Assembly: GCF_000331735.1 (NCBI RefSeq)
Contig: NC_020126.1
Span: 5,598,501-5,662,500, forward strand
Source: Myxococcus stipitatus DSM 14675
GTDB lineage: Bacteria; Myxococcota; Myxococcia; Myxococcales; Myxococcaceae
Length of the DNA stretch: 64,000 nucleotides
Direction: 5' to 3'
Position 1 is the stretch's first letter, and every line of letters begins with the position of its first letter. The translations under genes were made by a program, and so were the position numbers. This document shows positions 56,523-64,000 of the stretch, one piece after another. The notes below the pieces were generated by a model, which had not been told where the DNA came from, ran no database searches, and was given only the letters and a program-made list of their open reading frames with translations.

Positions 56523-58667
56523 CTAGGGTTTGCCTTTGAGTGCGGCTTCCGTCGCGCGCAGCAGGGGGTCCGCGCTCACCGGTGCCCCCGTCGCGTGGGT
56601 CATCCACACATCCGGCGTCACCGAGCCATACGTGGCCATCCGCTCGAACTCCGCGCCCAGCGGCCCCTTGCGTGACAAGTGCTCCTCAATCTGGCGCGAG
56701 ATGAGGTGCCCCAGCGGATAGTCGGGCAGGTACAGCGGATAGCTGATCATGTGACTGTAAATGGCCAGCAGCGTGGTGCCCTTGCCGCCCAGCACGGGGG
56801 CGAAGTAGCGGTCCCACACCTCCTGGGAGAGCACCACCACCGCCTCTCGAAGCTGCGCGGGCGTGGCGTCGGGATGCGCGTAGAGCCAATGCCACACGGC
56901 CATGTCCACCATCGCGATGCCGGAGCGCTCCCACGTCTGCCAGAAGTCGCTCAGCACCCGCTCACGCTCGCTGGCGGCGTCCGCCTTCCCCTGCCCCAGC
57001 AACTCCAGGTCTCGCGCCTGGAACACGAAGGCCAGCGCCTCCGTGAAGGCATTGTTGGGCACGCCCGTGAGCAGCGTGTGGTCCACGCCGTAGAGGCTGA
57101 ACACCTGCTCCACGTTGTGACCCAGCTCGTGGACGGCGATGTTGTAGCCCTTGTAGCTCATGCCCTCCTTCTCCACGCGAGTGCGAAGCCGGGGGAAGTC
57201 GCCCCGCCGCATCGCCTGCATCGCGTGTCCCGCCCCCCGCGAGGCATCCACGCGGATGCGCGCCGCGAGCCAGTCCGCCTTCGCCGCGCTGAAGCCCATG
57301 CCTCGGAGGATGCGCGGCAGGTCCTTCGCGAAGGCCTCCGCGTTCGGATAGCGCTTGCGCGTGAGGGCATCCAGCTCCGACTCCGGACGCGTCCCCCCGG
57401 ACTTGAAGCCCGCGAACCAGACGTCCTGCGGCTCCAGCTTCCGCCCCAGTCGCGTCTCGATTTCACGCGCCACGCGGGGCACCAAGGGCGACTCCAGCAC
57501 CTGCGTCAGCAGGGCCTTCACCCGGGCCTCGGGCAGCTCGCGGCCCAGCTCGAAGGCCCGGGCAATCCGCGTGGGTGCCACCGGCGCGAACGGGTCTGCC
57601 TCGCGCTCCGCCCGGAAGATGGCCAGCATCCGCTCGTAGCGAAGGTCCTGCTCCCGCGCCGCGTCCGCCCGGGCTTCCTTGGGCGGTGCATCCGCCTCCA
57701 CCGACTCCGGCGGCGCCACCGTCACCTCGTTGGTGAACGGGTTCCAATCCAGCCGGGGATTGTCGATGACCGCCGCGGGAATCGTCTGGGTGATGATGCG
57801 CTCCATCACGCGCACGATCATCCGCTGCTTCTCGGCTCCTCGCGGGTCCGCGTAGTCCGCCTTCAGCTCATCCCGAAGGTTCCAGTGGCTGATGAGCCGC
57901 ATCCCCTTGGGGAACAGGCGCTCCCCCCGCGCGTCCACCAAGTGGTGCATCCACACGTTGTATTCGTCGATGTAGAGCCCGGCGGCCGAGATCGCCCGTG
58001 AGATCTCCTGTGAGACCTCCGCCGGCACCCGCATGCTGAAGCGCCCGGCCAGACGCGCCTCGGCCCACTGGCGCCGCGTCCAGGACGGGCCCAGCTCCGC
58101 GCGATCCGTCAGCGTCGTCAGCGGGAAGTTGAGCAACACCACGAAGGCGACCTTCGACTGGAACAGGTCCTCCGTGACGTGCGCGGACGGGTCATACGAA
58201 GCCACCAGCGGCTCCACCGGGAGCAGCGGCCCCAGGTCCAGGTCCGTGTACCACCGCACCTCCCGCCCCAGCTCCAGCATGTGCCCGTCCAGCTGCTCGA
58301 ACAGCCGCTCCAGCCGGGTGAACGTGGCGTCGAGCACCGTCGGGTCCGACACGAACTGCGCCCGCGCGAAGGCCGCCAGGTCGCCGTCCTCCGGCCTCCA
58401 CATGCGGACCAGCTGGTCCACGCCCCTCGAGATGCGCGCGCTGTGGGCTTCTCCATGCTTCGCGACCAGCTCCGCCTTCACCGCCGACACGTCGACCGGA
58501 GGCTTCGTCACCGGGGACTCCGAGGCCGCTGGAGGCGCGGGCAAGGGGCTCGCCACCGGGGCCTCCGGCGCGAGCACGGGGGCCGTGGTGGCACACCCCA
58601 GGAGCATCAACAGGGGCCAGGAACGGGCCCAGGACAGTCGGCGCGGCTTCGGCGAAGACATGCTCAC
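56523..58667 (-). CDS. HExxH zinc peptidase-like lipoprotein
   Basis: A 714-residue protein with a lipoprotein signal (WPLLMLLGC; Cys about residue 25) and a proline/alanine-rich linker. In the C-terminal third, NIAVHELGHNVEQ holds the zinc-binding HExxH, and FTEALAFVFQ about 40 residues later offers the third ligand Glu, as in gluzincins. I do not recognise the exact family. It probably sits on the periplasmic face of an envelope membrane. It lies upstream of the methyltransferase and downstream of the csp gene, all on the minus strand. Confidence 0.82.
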   Translation of the reverse strand: MSMSSPKPRRLSWARSWPLLMLLGCATTAPVLAPEAPVASPLPAPPAASESPVTKPPVDVSAVKAELVAKHGEAHSARISRGVDQLVRMWRPEDGDLAAFARAQFVSDPTVLDATFTRLERLFEQLDGHMLELGREVRWYTDLDLGPLLPVEPLVASYDPSAHVTEDLFQSKVAFVVLLNFPLTTLTDRAELGPSWTRRQWAEARLAGRFSMRVPAEVSQEISRAISAAGLYIDEYNVWMHHLVDARGERLFPKGMRLISHWNLRDELKADYADPRGAEKQRMIVRVMERIITQTIPAAVIDNPRLDWNPFTNEVTVAPPESVEADAPPKEARADAAREQDLRYERMLAIFRAEREADPFAPVAPTRIARAFELGRELPEARVKALLTQVLESPLVPRVAREIETRLGRKLEPQDVWFAGFKSGGTRPESELDALTRKRYPNAEAFAKDLPRILRGMGFSAAKADWLAARIRVDASRGAGHAMQAMRRGDFPRLRTRVEKEGMSYKGYNIAVHELGHNVEQVFSLYGVDHTLLTGVPNNAFTEALAFVFQARDLELLGQGKADAASERERVLSDFWQTWERSGIAMVDMAVWHWLYAHPDATPAQLREAVVVLSQEVWDRYFAPVLGGKGTTLLAIYSHMISYPLYLPDYPLGHLISRQIEEHLSRKGPLGAEFERMATYGSVTPDVWMTHATGAPVSADPLLRATEAALKGKP

Positions 58668-58680
58668 TCCAGAAACACGA

Positions 58681-58713
58681 AGGGCCCGACCCTTTTTGGA
58701 AAGGCCGGACCCT
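58681..58713 (-). terminator. Probable terminator after the cold-shock gene
   Basis: AGGGCCCGACC-CTTTTTGGAAA-GGCCGGACCCT pairs at nine of eleven positions. It lies 40 bp past the csp stop in csp direction and just upstream of the peptidase gene. There is no long T-run, so efficiency is uncertain. Confidence 0.5.
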
Positions 58714-58753
58714 CGTGATGCATCCAGGAAGTCGTTACGAACGACGCCGGGAA

Positions 58754-58957
58754 TCAGGCAGCGCGAACGTTCTGCGCCTGCAGACCCTTGGGGCCACGGG
58801 CCACCTCGAACTCCACCTTCTGGCCCTCCTGGAGGGTGCGGAACCCGTCCATGTTGATGGCGGTGTGGTGGCAGAACACGTCCTCACCACCGCCGTCCTG
58901 GGTGATGAAGCCAAAGCCCTTCGCATCGTTGAACCACTTCACGGTACCAGTAGCCAT
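58754..58957 (-). CDS. Cold-shock domain protein
   Basis: A 67-residue single OB-fold protein. RNP1 is KGFGFI and RNP2 is DVFCHH (Phe/His positions kept; the usual form is VFVHY/F). It starts [14 protein letters not shown], after AGAAAGAAG. Cold-shock proteins bind single-stranded RNA/DNA and melt RNA structure. A long 5' leader, typical of csp genes, may occupy 58958-59070. Confidence 0.95.
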   Translation of the reverse strand: MATGTVKWFNDAKGFGFITQDGGGEDVFCHHTAINMDGFRTLQEGQKVEFEVARGPKGLQAQNVRAA

Positions 58958-59074
58958 TTGCTTTCTTCTTCTTTCGTCACGGACGCGAAAATCCGCCGTC
59001 CGGTCCTGCTGAGCGAACCCTAAAGGACGCAGGGAATCTATGCGCCCTTTCCCGGGGAAGTCCACCCCGGACCG

Positions 59075-60907
59075 CTACCAACCACACTTCTGACCCTTGT
59101 TCTGGGTCTTCAGCCATTGACGCAGGGGGCTGAAATAGTCCAGCAGCGGCGTCGCATCCATCTGCCGAGTGCCCGTCACCACCTGGAGCGCGTCTGGCCA
59201 GGGCTTGCTCGCCCCCATCTCCAGCATGGCTTGGAGCCGCTTCCCAGCTTCCTTGTTCCCATAGATGGAGCACTCGTGGAGGGGGCCCTTGTGACCCGCC
59301 GCCTCGCACAGCGCCTTGTGGAACTGGAACTGGAGGATGCGCGCCAGGAAGTAGCGCGTGTACGGGACGTTCGCCGGCACGTGGTACTTGGCGCCCGGGT
59401 CGAAGTCCTGCTCGGAGCGGGCCACCGGCGCCGCGACGCCCTGGTACTTCTGGCGCAGCACCCACCACGACTTGTTGTAGTCCGCCGGCTTCACCCGGCC
59501 GGAGAACACCTCCCAGCGCCACTGGTCCACCAGCAGGCCGAACGGCAGGAAGGCCACCTTCTCCAGCGCGTCCTTGAGCTGGAGGTTGATGAGGTTCTTG
59601 TCGTTCTTCTCCACCGCCTTGAGCAGGCCGAGCTGCTGGAGATACTCGGGGGTGATGGACAGCGTCAGCGCGTCACCGATGGCCTCGTGGAAGCCGTCGT
59701 TGGCGCCGGCCTGATAGAGCACGGGCAGGTTGTAGTAGTAGGTGTAGTAGTAGTTGTGCCCCAGCTCGTGGTGGATGGTGATGAGGTCCTCCTCCGTGGG
59801 CTTGATGCACATCTTGACGCGCACGTCGTTCTCGTACGTCACGTCCCAGGCGCTGGCGTGGCAGACGACCTCGCGGTCCCTCGGCTTGGTGAACTGGGAG
59901 CGCTCGTAGAAGGTCTCCGGCAGCGACTTGAGGCCCAGTGACGTGAAGAACTTCTCACCCAGGCGCACCATCTTCACCGCGTCGTAGTTCTGCTTCTTCA
60001 GCTCCGAGTCCACATCCAGGCTGGCCTGGCCGGGGAAGGGCTCCACGAGCGGATAGATGTTGTTCCACTCCTGCGCCCACATGTTGCCCAGGAGGTGCGC
60101 GGGGATGGGCTTGCCGGCGGGCACCTTGTCCGCGCCGTACTGCTTGGCCAGACGCCCCCGCACGTAGCAGTGCAGGTCGTCATACAGCGGCTTGACCTGG
60201 CCCCACAGGCGCTGGGCCTCCTTCTCGAACTCCGCGGGCGGCATGTCGTAGCCGGAGCGCCACAGGCCGCCCAGGTCGTTGAAGCCGATGTCCTTCGCCC
60301 CGTCGTTGGAGATGCTGACCAAACGTTCGTACAGCGGACGCATGGGGCGGGAGATGGTGTGCCAGCCCTGCCACGCATCCAGGAGCGCGTTGTAGTCGCG
60401 GCTCTCCGCCATCACGTCGGAGAGCTCCTCCAGGTCGCGGCACTTGGCCTTGCCGTCGGGGCCGCAGTACTTGCCCTTGCCGTAGAGGCCATCCAGCTTG
60501 GCGGCCGTCGTCGCCAGCTCCGAGCGCTTCTTCGCATCCGACGGCGCCGGCAGCGCCTGCGACACGCGCAGCAGGTGCAGCGTGCGCGCGGTGTCCGCGT
60601 CGAGCTTCAGCCCGTCGAAGCGGCGCGACTCCTTGATGGCGCCGTTGACGTAGCCCAGCACCTCCTCGTTGACGTAGGCGGCGTTCCGCTCCGAGTCGTC
60701 GGTGATGTACGTCGACTTGATCCACTCGGCGGTGGCCTGCTTCGTCCACAGCCGCTTGAGGTCGGCGTTCACCTTCTGGGCGAACTGCCTGGCTTCTTCC
60801 GGCGTGGCCTTGGCGGCCGGAGCCTGGGCGAAGCCTGGGACGGAGGACAGCACCAAGGCCGCGAGGGCCGAGCGCAACAACGACTTGGGGAGTCGGGTCC
60901 AGTTCAT
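59075..60907 (-). CDS. M2-family zinc peptidase (ACE-like peptidyl-dipeptidase)
   Basis: A 610-residue secreted protein with signal peptide (RSALAALVLSSVPGFAQA). The zinc motif is TIHHELGHNYYY and the downstream Glu is in GFHEAIGDALTLS, matching angiotensin-converting-enzyme type M2 peptidases. These remove dipeptides from peptide C-termini. The length is normal for bacterial ACE homologues. ATG 60907 is chosen because the upstream extension to 61672 is antisense to a separate gene. It should act in the periplasm or outside the cell. Confidence 0.93.
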   Translation of the reverse strand: MNWTRLPKSLLRSALAALVLSSVPGFAQAPAAKATPEEARQFAQKVNADLKRLWTKQATAEWIKSTYITDDSERNAAYVNEEVLGYVNGAIKESRRFDGLKLDADTARTLHLLRVSQALPAPSDAKKRSELATTAAKLDGLYGKGKYCGPDGKAKCRDLEELSDVMAESRDYNALLDAWQGWHTISRPMRPLYERLVSISNDGAKDIGFNDLGGLWRSGYDMPPAEFEKEAQRLWGQVKPLYDDLHCYVRGRLAKQYGADKVPAGKPIPAHLLGNMWAQEWNNIYPLVEPFPGQASLDVDSELKKQNYDAVKMVRLGEKFFTSLGLKSLPETFYERSQFTKPRDREVVCHASAWDVTYENDVRVKMCIKPTEEDLITIHHELGHNYYYTYYYNLPVLYQAGANDGFHEAIGDALTLSITPEYLQQLGLLKAVEKNDKNLINLQLKDALEKVAFLPFGLLVDQWRWEVFSGRVKPADYNKSWWVLRQKYQGVAAPVARSEQDFDPGAKYHVPANVPYTRYFLARILQFQFHKALCEAAGHKGPLHECSIYGNKEAGKRLQAMLEMGASKPWPDALQVVTGTRQMDATPLLDYFSPLRQWLKTQNKGQKCGW

Positions 60908-61003
60908 GGGGGCCGACCGTAGAAGAACCTTCGTGTGATGACACCCGGAAAGTAGGCCGGCCTCCCACGACAGCGTCCTGGATGAGTGCGGTATGACGTG
61001 CCC

Positions 61004-61546
61004 GTGAACCTCCAACACACCCTGGTCGTCCCTTCCCTCCTGGCGCTCCTGGCGTTGCCCGCATGCGACTCCAATGAAGTGCCCACGGGCTGCGAGCGCT
61101 TCAGCTTCCCGCTCGCGACCCCGACGTCGTCCGGCCACCTGGCCGTCTGTGACAGCCCGGCCTGCGGCAATGGGGAGAATCCTCCGAACTCCGGTCCGCA
61201 CTGCGGCAGCGTGGCGCGCTGTGCCGTCTACACCGAGCCGGTGTCCCGCTGCCTGTATGTCCACAACCTGGAGCACGGGCACGCGGTGTTCCTCTACAAC
61301 TGCCCGGACGGCTGCCCGGACGAGGTCGCGAAGCTCGAGGCCGCCGCGGCCACCGTGGGCACCGGCGCCAATGGCGTCCGACGGGCCCTGGTGGCGCAAG
61401 ACCCGCTCATGCCCCACCGTGTCGCCGCGATGTTGTGGCGGCGCACCTACGCAGCGGACTCCGCGGACCCGGAGGCGCTTCGCTGCCTGCTGACCCACCA
61501 GGACGCGGACGCCCCCGAGCCCGGCCTCGCCTGCCCCGGCTCCTGA
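61004..61546 (+). CDS. DUF3105 lipoprotein
   Basis: About 180 residues. The signal peptide ends in LLALPAC, a good lipobox. The body contains NPPNSGPHCG and YVHNLEHGHAVFLYNCP, the hallmark of DUF3105. The many cysteines could form disulfides. GTG 61004 or the in-frame GTG at 60986 may be the start. It is divergent from the M2 peptidase gene. Function unknown. Confidence 0.8.
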   Translation: MNLQHTLVVPSLLALLALPACDSNEVPTGCERFSFPLATPTSSGHLAVCDSPACGNGENPPNSGPHCGSVARCAVYTEPVSRCLYVHNLEHGHAVFLYNCPDGCPDEVAKLEAAAATVGTGANGVRRALVAQDPLMPHRVAAMLWRRTYAADSADPEALRCLLTHQDADAPEPGLACPGS

Positions 61547-61738
61547 GCGAGCCGCGGCGCGCCTCCGGCCCAACGTTGACCTGGCGACACGCCCGCCTCG
61601 GGGTGGGTTGGCATCCGCGCCGCGCGCCACACCCTCACGAGGCGCCCGGAACACCACCGAAGAGCCCGACACCTCAAGCCATCCCGGGCGCGTTGACTGT
61701 GTTTGAGAACCACGTGCCGGCGCTCGAGGAGAAGGCAG

Positions 61739-63310
61739 ATGCGCGTTCCGGCACGGTTCGTCTGGCTTGTCGTCGGGTGGGGCCTGGGCTGCGGAGGCCC
61801 CGGCTCCGGCGAAGTCCCTGACGCGCTCGGCGCGAGTCCCGCGTCACTCGTCGAGGCGCCGGCCCCCCGCGACGAAGCGGAGCACCCCCTCGGCGGAGGA
61901 AGGTTCGGGCGGGCCCGCCGCTTCACGGACCTCACCCAGCCCCCCGAGCGTGACTGGCCTCGACCCTCCCACCTGATGGCCTTCCGCGGGGAGCTCTTCT
62001 TCGCGGTCGACTACCGCGCCGGAGCCCCCGAGGGCGAGCTGTGGGCCAGTGATGGTTCCGCGCGACACACCCGGCGCATTCAGTCCTTCCCTCCTCCGGC
62101 CGCCGTCTTCAATGGCATCGACACGGCCCAAGTCCTTGGCGACACGCTGTACCTGACCATCCAGCACACGGAGATGCATGGCGAAGCCTGGGTGAGCGAT
62201 GGCACGACGCCCGGCACCGTGAGGCTCGTGGACTTCCCCGAGCCCTTCGGAAACTCCGTGACACCCGTCACACCGATACGCAACCGCGTCTACTTCATCC
62301 GCTCCTTCCAGCCCTCTCCCTTCGACCCAGGCTTCAGCGAGCTGTGGTCGAGCGACGGCTCTCGCCCGGGCACCCGGCGCGTCGTCACCCTGTCGGAGCA
62401 GTCGTATGGCGCCACGCCGTCCTGCCAGGCCTCCACGGGGGACTGGATGTTCTTCGGCCTCAGCGACGCGTCCTCCGGGAACGAGCCGTGGATCAGCGAC
62501 GGCACGCCCGAGGGGACCCACCTGCTGAAGGACTTGAACCCAGGCCCCGCGGGCTCCACGCCCTGCGCGGGAGGAAACCCTCCCAAGGCCCTGGGCGACG
62601 AGGTGTACTTCACCCGCTCGCAAGCGGGCGAACCGGAGCTGTGGTCCACGGACGGCACCGCCGCTGGCACGCGCAAGGTGATGGAGGCTCCCGCGAAGCC
62701 CCTCCAGGTCGTGAAGAAGCACCTCTACGTCGTCCAACACCGACCCGATGGCCTCGCACTTTGGAAGGTGCGCCTCCGCGACGGACAGGACGGCGCACCC
62801 GAGCACGCGGTGACGATTCCCAGCGCACCGGGCGCGCGCTTCCCGCCCTCGGTCGTGTCGTCGCTCGCCGTGGGAGGACGGCTCTACCTCATGCTCCGCG
62901 CGAGCGGCGCGGAGGAAGGCGAACCCAACGGCCAGCTCTGGGTGACGGACGGAAGCCCTCGCGGGACTCGACGGCTTCACGACACCGTCACCGTGCAGGA
63001 CAACACCGCGCCGCGCATCGAGCGCTACGACATGCTCGCCTCCGGCCACCACGTCCTCTTCGGCTGTCATGCCGCAGGCACGGGGCGCGAGCTGTGCGTC
63101 ACGGATGGCACGCCTCGCGGAACAGGCTTGCTACAAGACCTGGACCCCGGCGCCCGCTCATCGTCCCCGCATGAGTTCGTCTGCGCGGGACGACACATCA
63201 CCTTCGTGGCTCATGATGACGAACACGGTGACGAGCTGTGGAAACTCAAACCCCACGCAGGCTTGCATCCGCCGACTTCGTGCGTCACGTCACACCAGGG
63301 TCAGCAATGA
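61739..63310 (+). CDS. Lipoprotein with seven ELWxSDGT repeats
   Basis: A 523-residue protein with a signal peptide and probable lipobox (GWGLGC). Seven units of the form E-L-W-x-S-D-G-T-x-x-G-T-R are spaced along the chain (for example ELWASDGS, EAWVSDGT, EPWISDGT, ELWSTDGT, QLWVTDGS, ELCVTDGT), each preceded by strands such as LGDTLYLTI. Seven units fit a seven-bladed beta propeller. Such proteins are expanded in myxobacteria and are usually surface proteins of unknown role. ATG 61739 follows GAGGAGAAGG. The 192 bp upstream, after the DUF3105 gene, show no other gene. Confidence 0.85.
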   Translation: MRVPARFVWLVVGWGLGCGGPGSGEVPDALGASPASLVEAPAPRDEAEHPLGGGRFGRARRFTDLTQPPERDWPRPSHLMAFRGELFFAVDYRAGAPEGELWASDGSARHTRRIQSFPPPAAVFNGIDTAQVLGDTLYLTIQHTEMHGEAWVSDGTTPGTVRLVDFPEPFGNSVTPVTPIRNRVYFIRSFQPSPFDPGFSELWSSDGSRPGTRRVVTLSEQSYGATPSCQASTGDWMFFGLSDASSGNEPWISDGTPEGTHLLKDLNPGPAGSTPCAGGNPPKALGDEVYFTRSQAGEPELWSTDGTAAGTRKVMEAPAKPLQVVKKHLYVVQHRPDGLALWKVRLRDGQDGAPEHAVTIPSAPGARFPPSVVSSLAVGGRLYLMLRASGAEEGEPNGQLWVTDGSPRGTRRLHDTVTVQDNTAPRIERYDMLASGHHVLFGCHAAGTGRELCVTDGTPRGTGLLQDLDPGARSSSPHEFVCAGRHITFVAHDDEHGDELWKLKPHAGLHPPTSCVTSHQGQQ

Positions 63311-63451
63311 CAACCCTGAAACGGTAGGACGCGCCTGGTTGATCGAGCCCTACCTGATAAACACTTGAATCCGGAGTGTTCATCAACATACTCTGCGCGT
63401 GTGTCCATGTTTCGCATGGGCACGCTCAGATCCACTGAGGGGGACATCGAC

Positions 63452-63961
63452 ATGGCAGCAGAGGCAGCGGCGCAGAACGTTTCCGATGCGTTGGCTACGG
63501 TGGACAACATCGCAATCCAGGTTGAGCAGGCCCTGTACAAACTGTACGTGGCCGTGAGCGGCACTGGGTTCAAGACCATCACCGACAAGATTTCCGTTAT
63601 CTGGACGCCTGTCCGCAACGTGTTGAGCTCTGTGCTCAAACAAGTTGAAGGGCTCATCAAGCCGTTGATGGACCCCCAGGTCGTCGAGTCCATCAAGAAC
63701 GTGCTGGAGGCGGGGCGCGACCTGGTGAACTCCACCCTGGATCTGCTCCCTGACTCCGCTCGGAACCTGGCGCTCACGGGGCAGCGCTTCCTGAACATCA
63801 TCGTCGACTTCGTGGGCGCGGGCGTCGAGCACGTCGTGGCCATCGTCGACCTGCTGCTCAACGTGGGCAAGGCGCTCATCAACGAGGCCTCCCAGCTCGC
63901 GGCGACCACCCTCGCGGCCCTGCGGAAGACGGGCGTGCAGATCCCCGCCACCAATCCCTGA
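63452..63961 (+). CDS. Hypothetical helical protein
   Basis: A 169-residue protein not recognised. It begins MAAEAAAQNVSDALATV and consists almost wholly of amphipathic or hydrophobic helices, with a hydrophobic patch around FLNIIVDFVGAGVEHVVAIV (residues ~135-155) that might touch a membrane. No signal peptide and no cysteine or histidine motif is seen. ATG 63452 has GAGGGGG nine bases upstream. It is the last gene in the window; the 39 bp after it hold nothing recognisable. Confidence 0.6.
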   Translation: MAAEAAAQNVSDALATVDNIAIQVEQALYKLYVAVSGTGFKTITDKISVIWTPVRNVLSSVLKQVEGLIKPLMDPQVVESIKNVLEAGRDLVNSTLDLLPDSARNLALTGQRFLNIIVDFVGAGVEHVVAIVDLLLNVGKALINEASQLAATTLAALRKTGVQIPATNP

Positions 63962-64000
63962 CACGTCTCACCGTCGTCTGTCTTGCCTCCTGGCGAGTCG

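Noticed and set aside
60908..61672. N-terminal extension of the M2 peptidase frame
   Set aside because: It lies upstream of a good signal peptide and runs antisense through the DUF3105 gene.

Overview
The window looks like a myxobacterial chromosome (Myxococcaceae or Archangiaceae type). The DNA is very GC-rich, the conserved block is thrS-rpmI-rplT-pheS-pheT-ihfA, the NRPS genes are giant and flanked by tailoring enzymes, and there are many outer-envelope lipoproteins plus recombinase types typical of that group. The genus cannot be named from sequence alone.

Region 1 (1-32038) is the downstream part of a nonribosomal peptide biosynthetic cluster. It holds the 3' part of one NRPS (C-A-T-E-C-A-T, open at the left edge), a SyrP-like Fe(II)/2-oxoglutarate hydroxylase on the other strand, a cytochrome P450, and a 5208-residue NRPS (C-A-T-E-C-A-T-C-A-T-C-A-T-C) that ends in a condensation domain and has no thioesterase. 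After these come a MurF-like ATP-dependent ligase, three glycosyltransferases and a cyclic-peptide-type ABC exporter. Binding-pocket residues read by eye give Asn and Thr for the last two modules. The module pair of the first NRPS has the same pocket codes as the first two modules of the second. The expected product is an oxidised, probably glycosylated, exported peptide with D-residues.

Region 2 (32106-43396) is an 11.3-kb genomic island inserted in the 3' half of a tRNA-Pro(GGG) gene. Perfect 117-bp direct repeats bound it, and each carries the tRNA 3' end plus its terminator. The cargo is a two-gene anti-phage locus that I read as Druantia type III: druH, then druE with a 4-bp overlap. The mobility genes are decayed: a small excisionase-like HTH ORF at the left end, and at the right end a serine-recombinase N-terminus with an in-frame stop abutting a tyrosine-integrase C-terminus that has lost a catalytic arginine. 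The island therefore looks stranded while its defence genes remain open.

Region 3 (43351-50749) is core translation, all on the minus strand: tRNA-Val, thrS, rpmI, rplT, pheS, pheT, ihfA, tRNA-Pro. infC is missing from its usual place between thrS and rpmI. A strong intrinsic terminator with a possible competing antiterminator lies in the pheS leader.

Region 4 (50830-64000) is ordinary chromosome: a family-5 uracil-DNA glycosylase, an AI-2E/PerM-family membrane protein, PEGA and LPP20-like envelope proteins, a PilZ protein, an FKBP prolyl isomerase, a methyltransferase, a HExxH lipoprotein peptidase, a cold-shock protein, an M2 (ACE-like) peptidase, a DUF3105 lipoprotein, a protein with seven ELWxSDGT repeats, and an unrecognised helical protein at the right edge.
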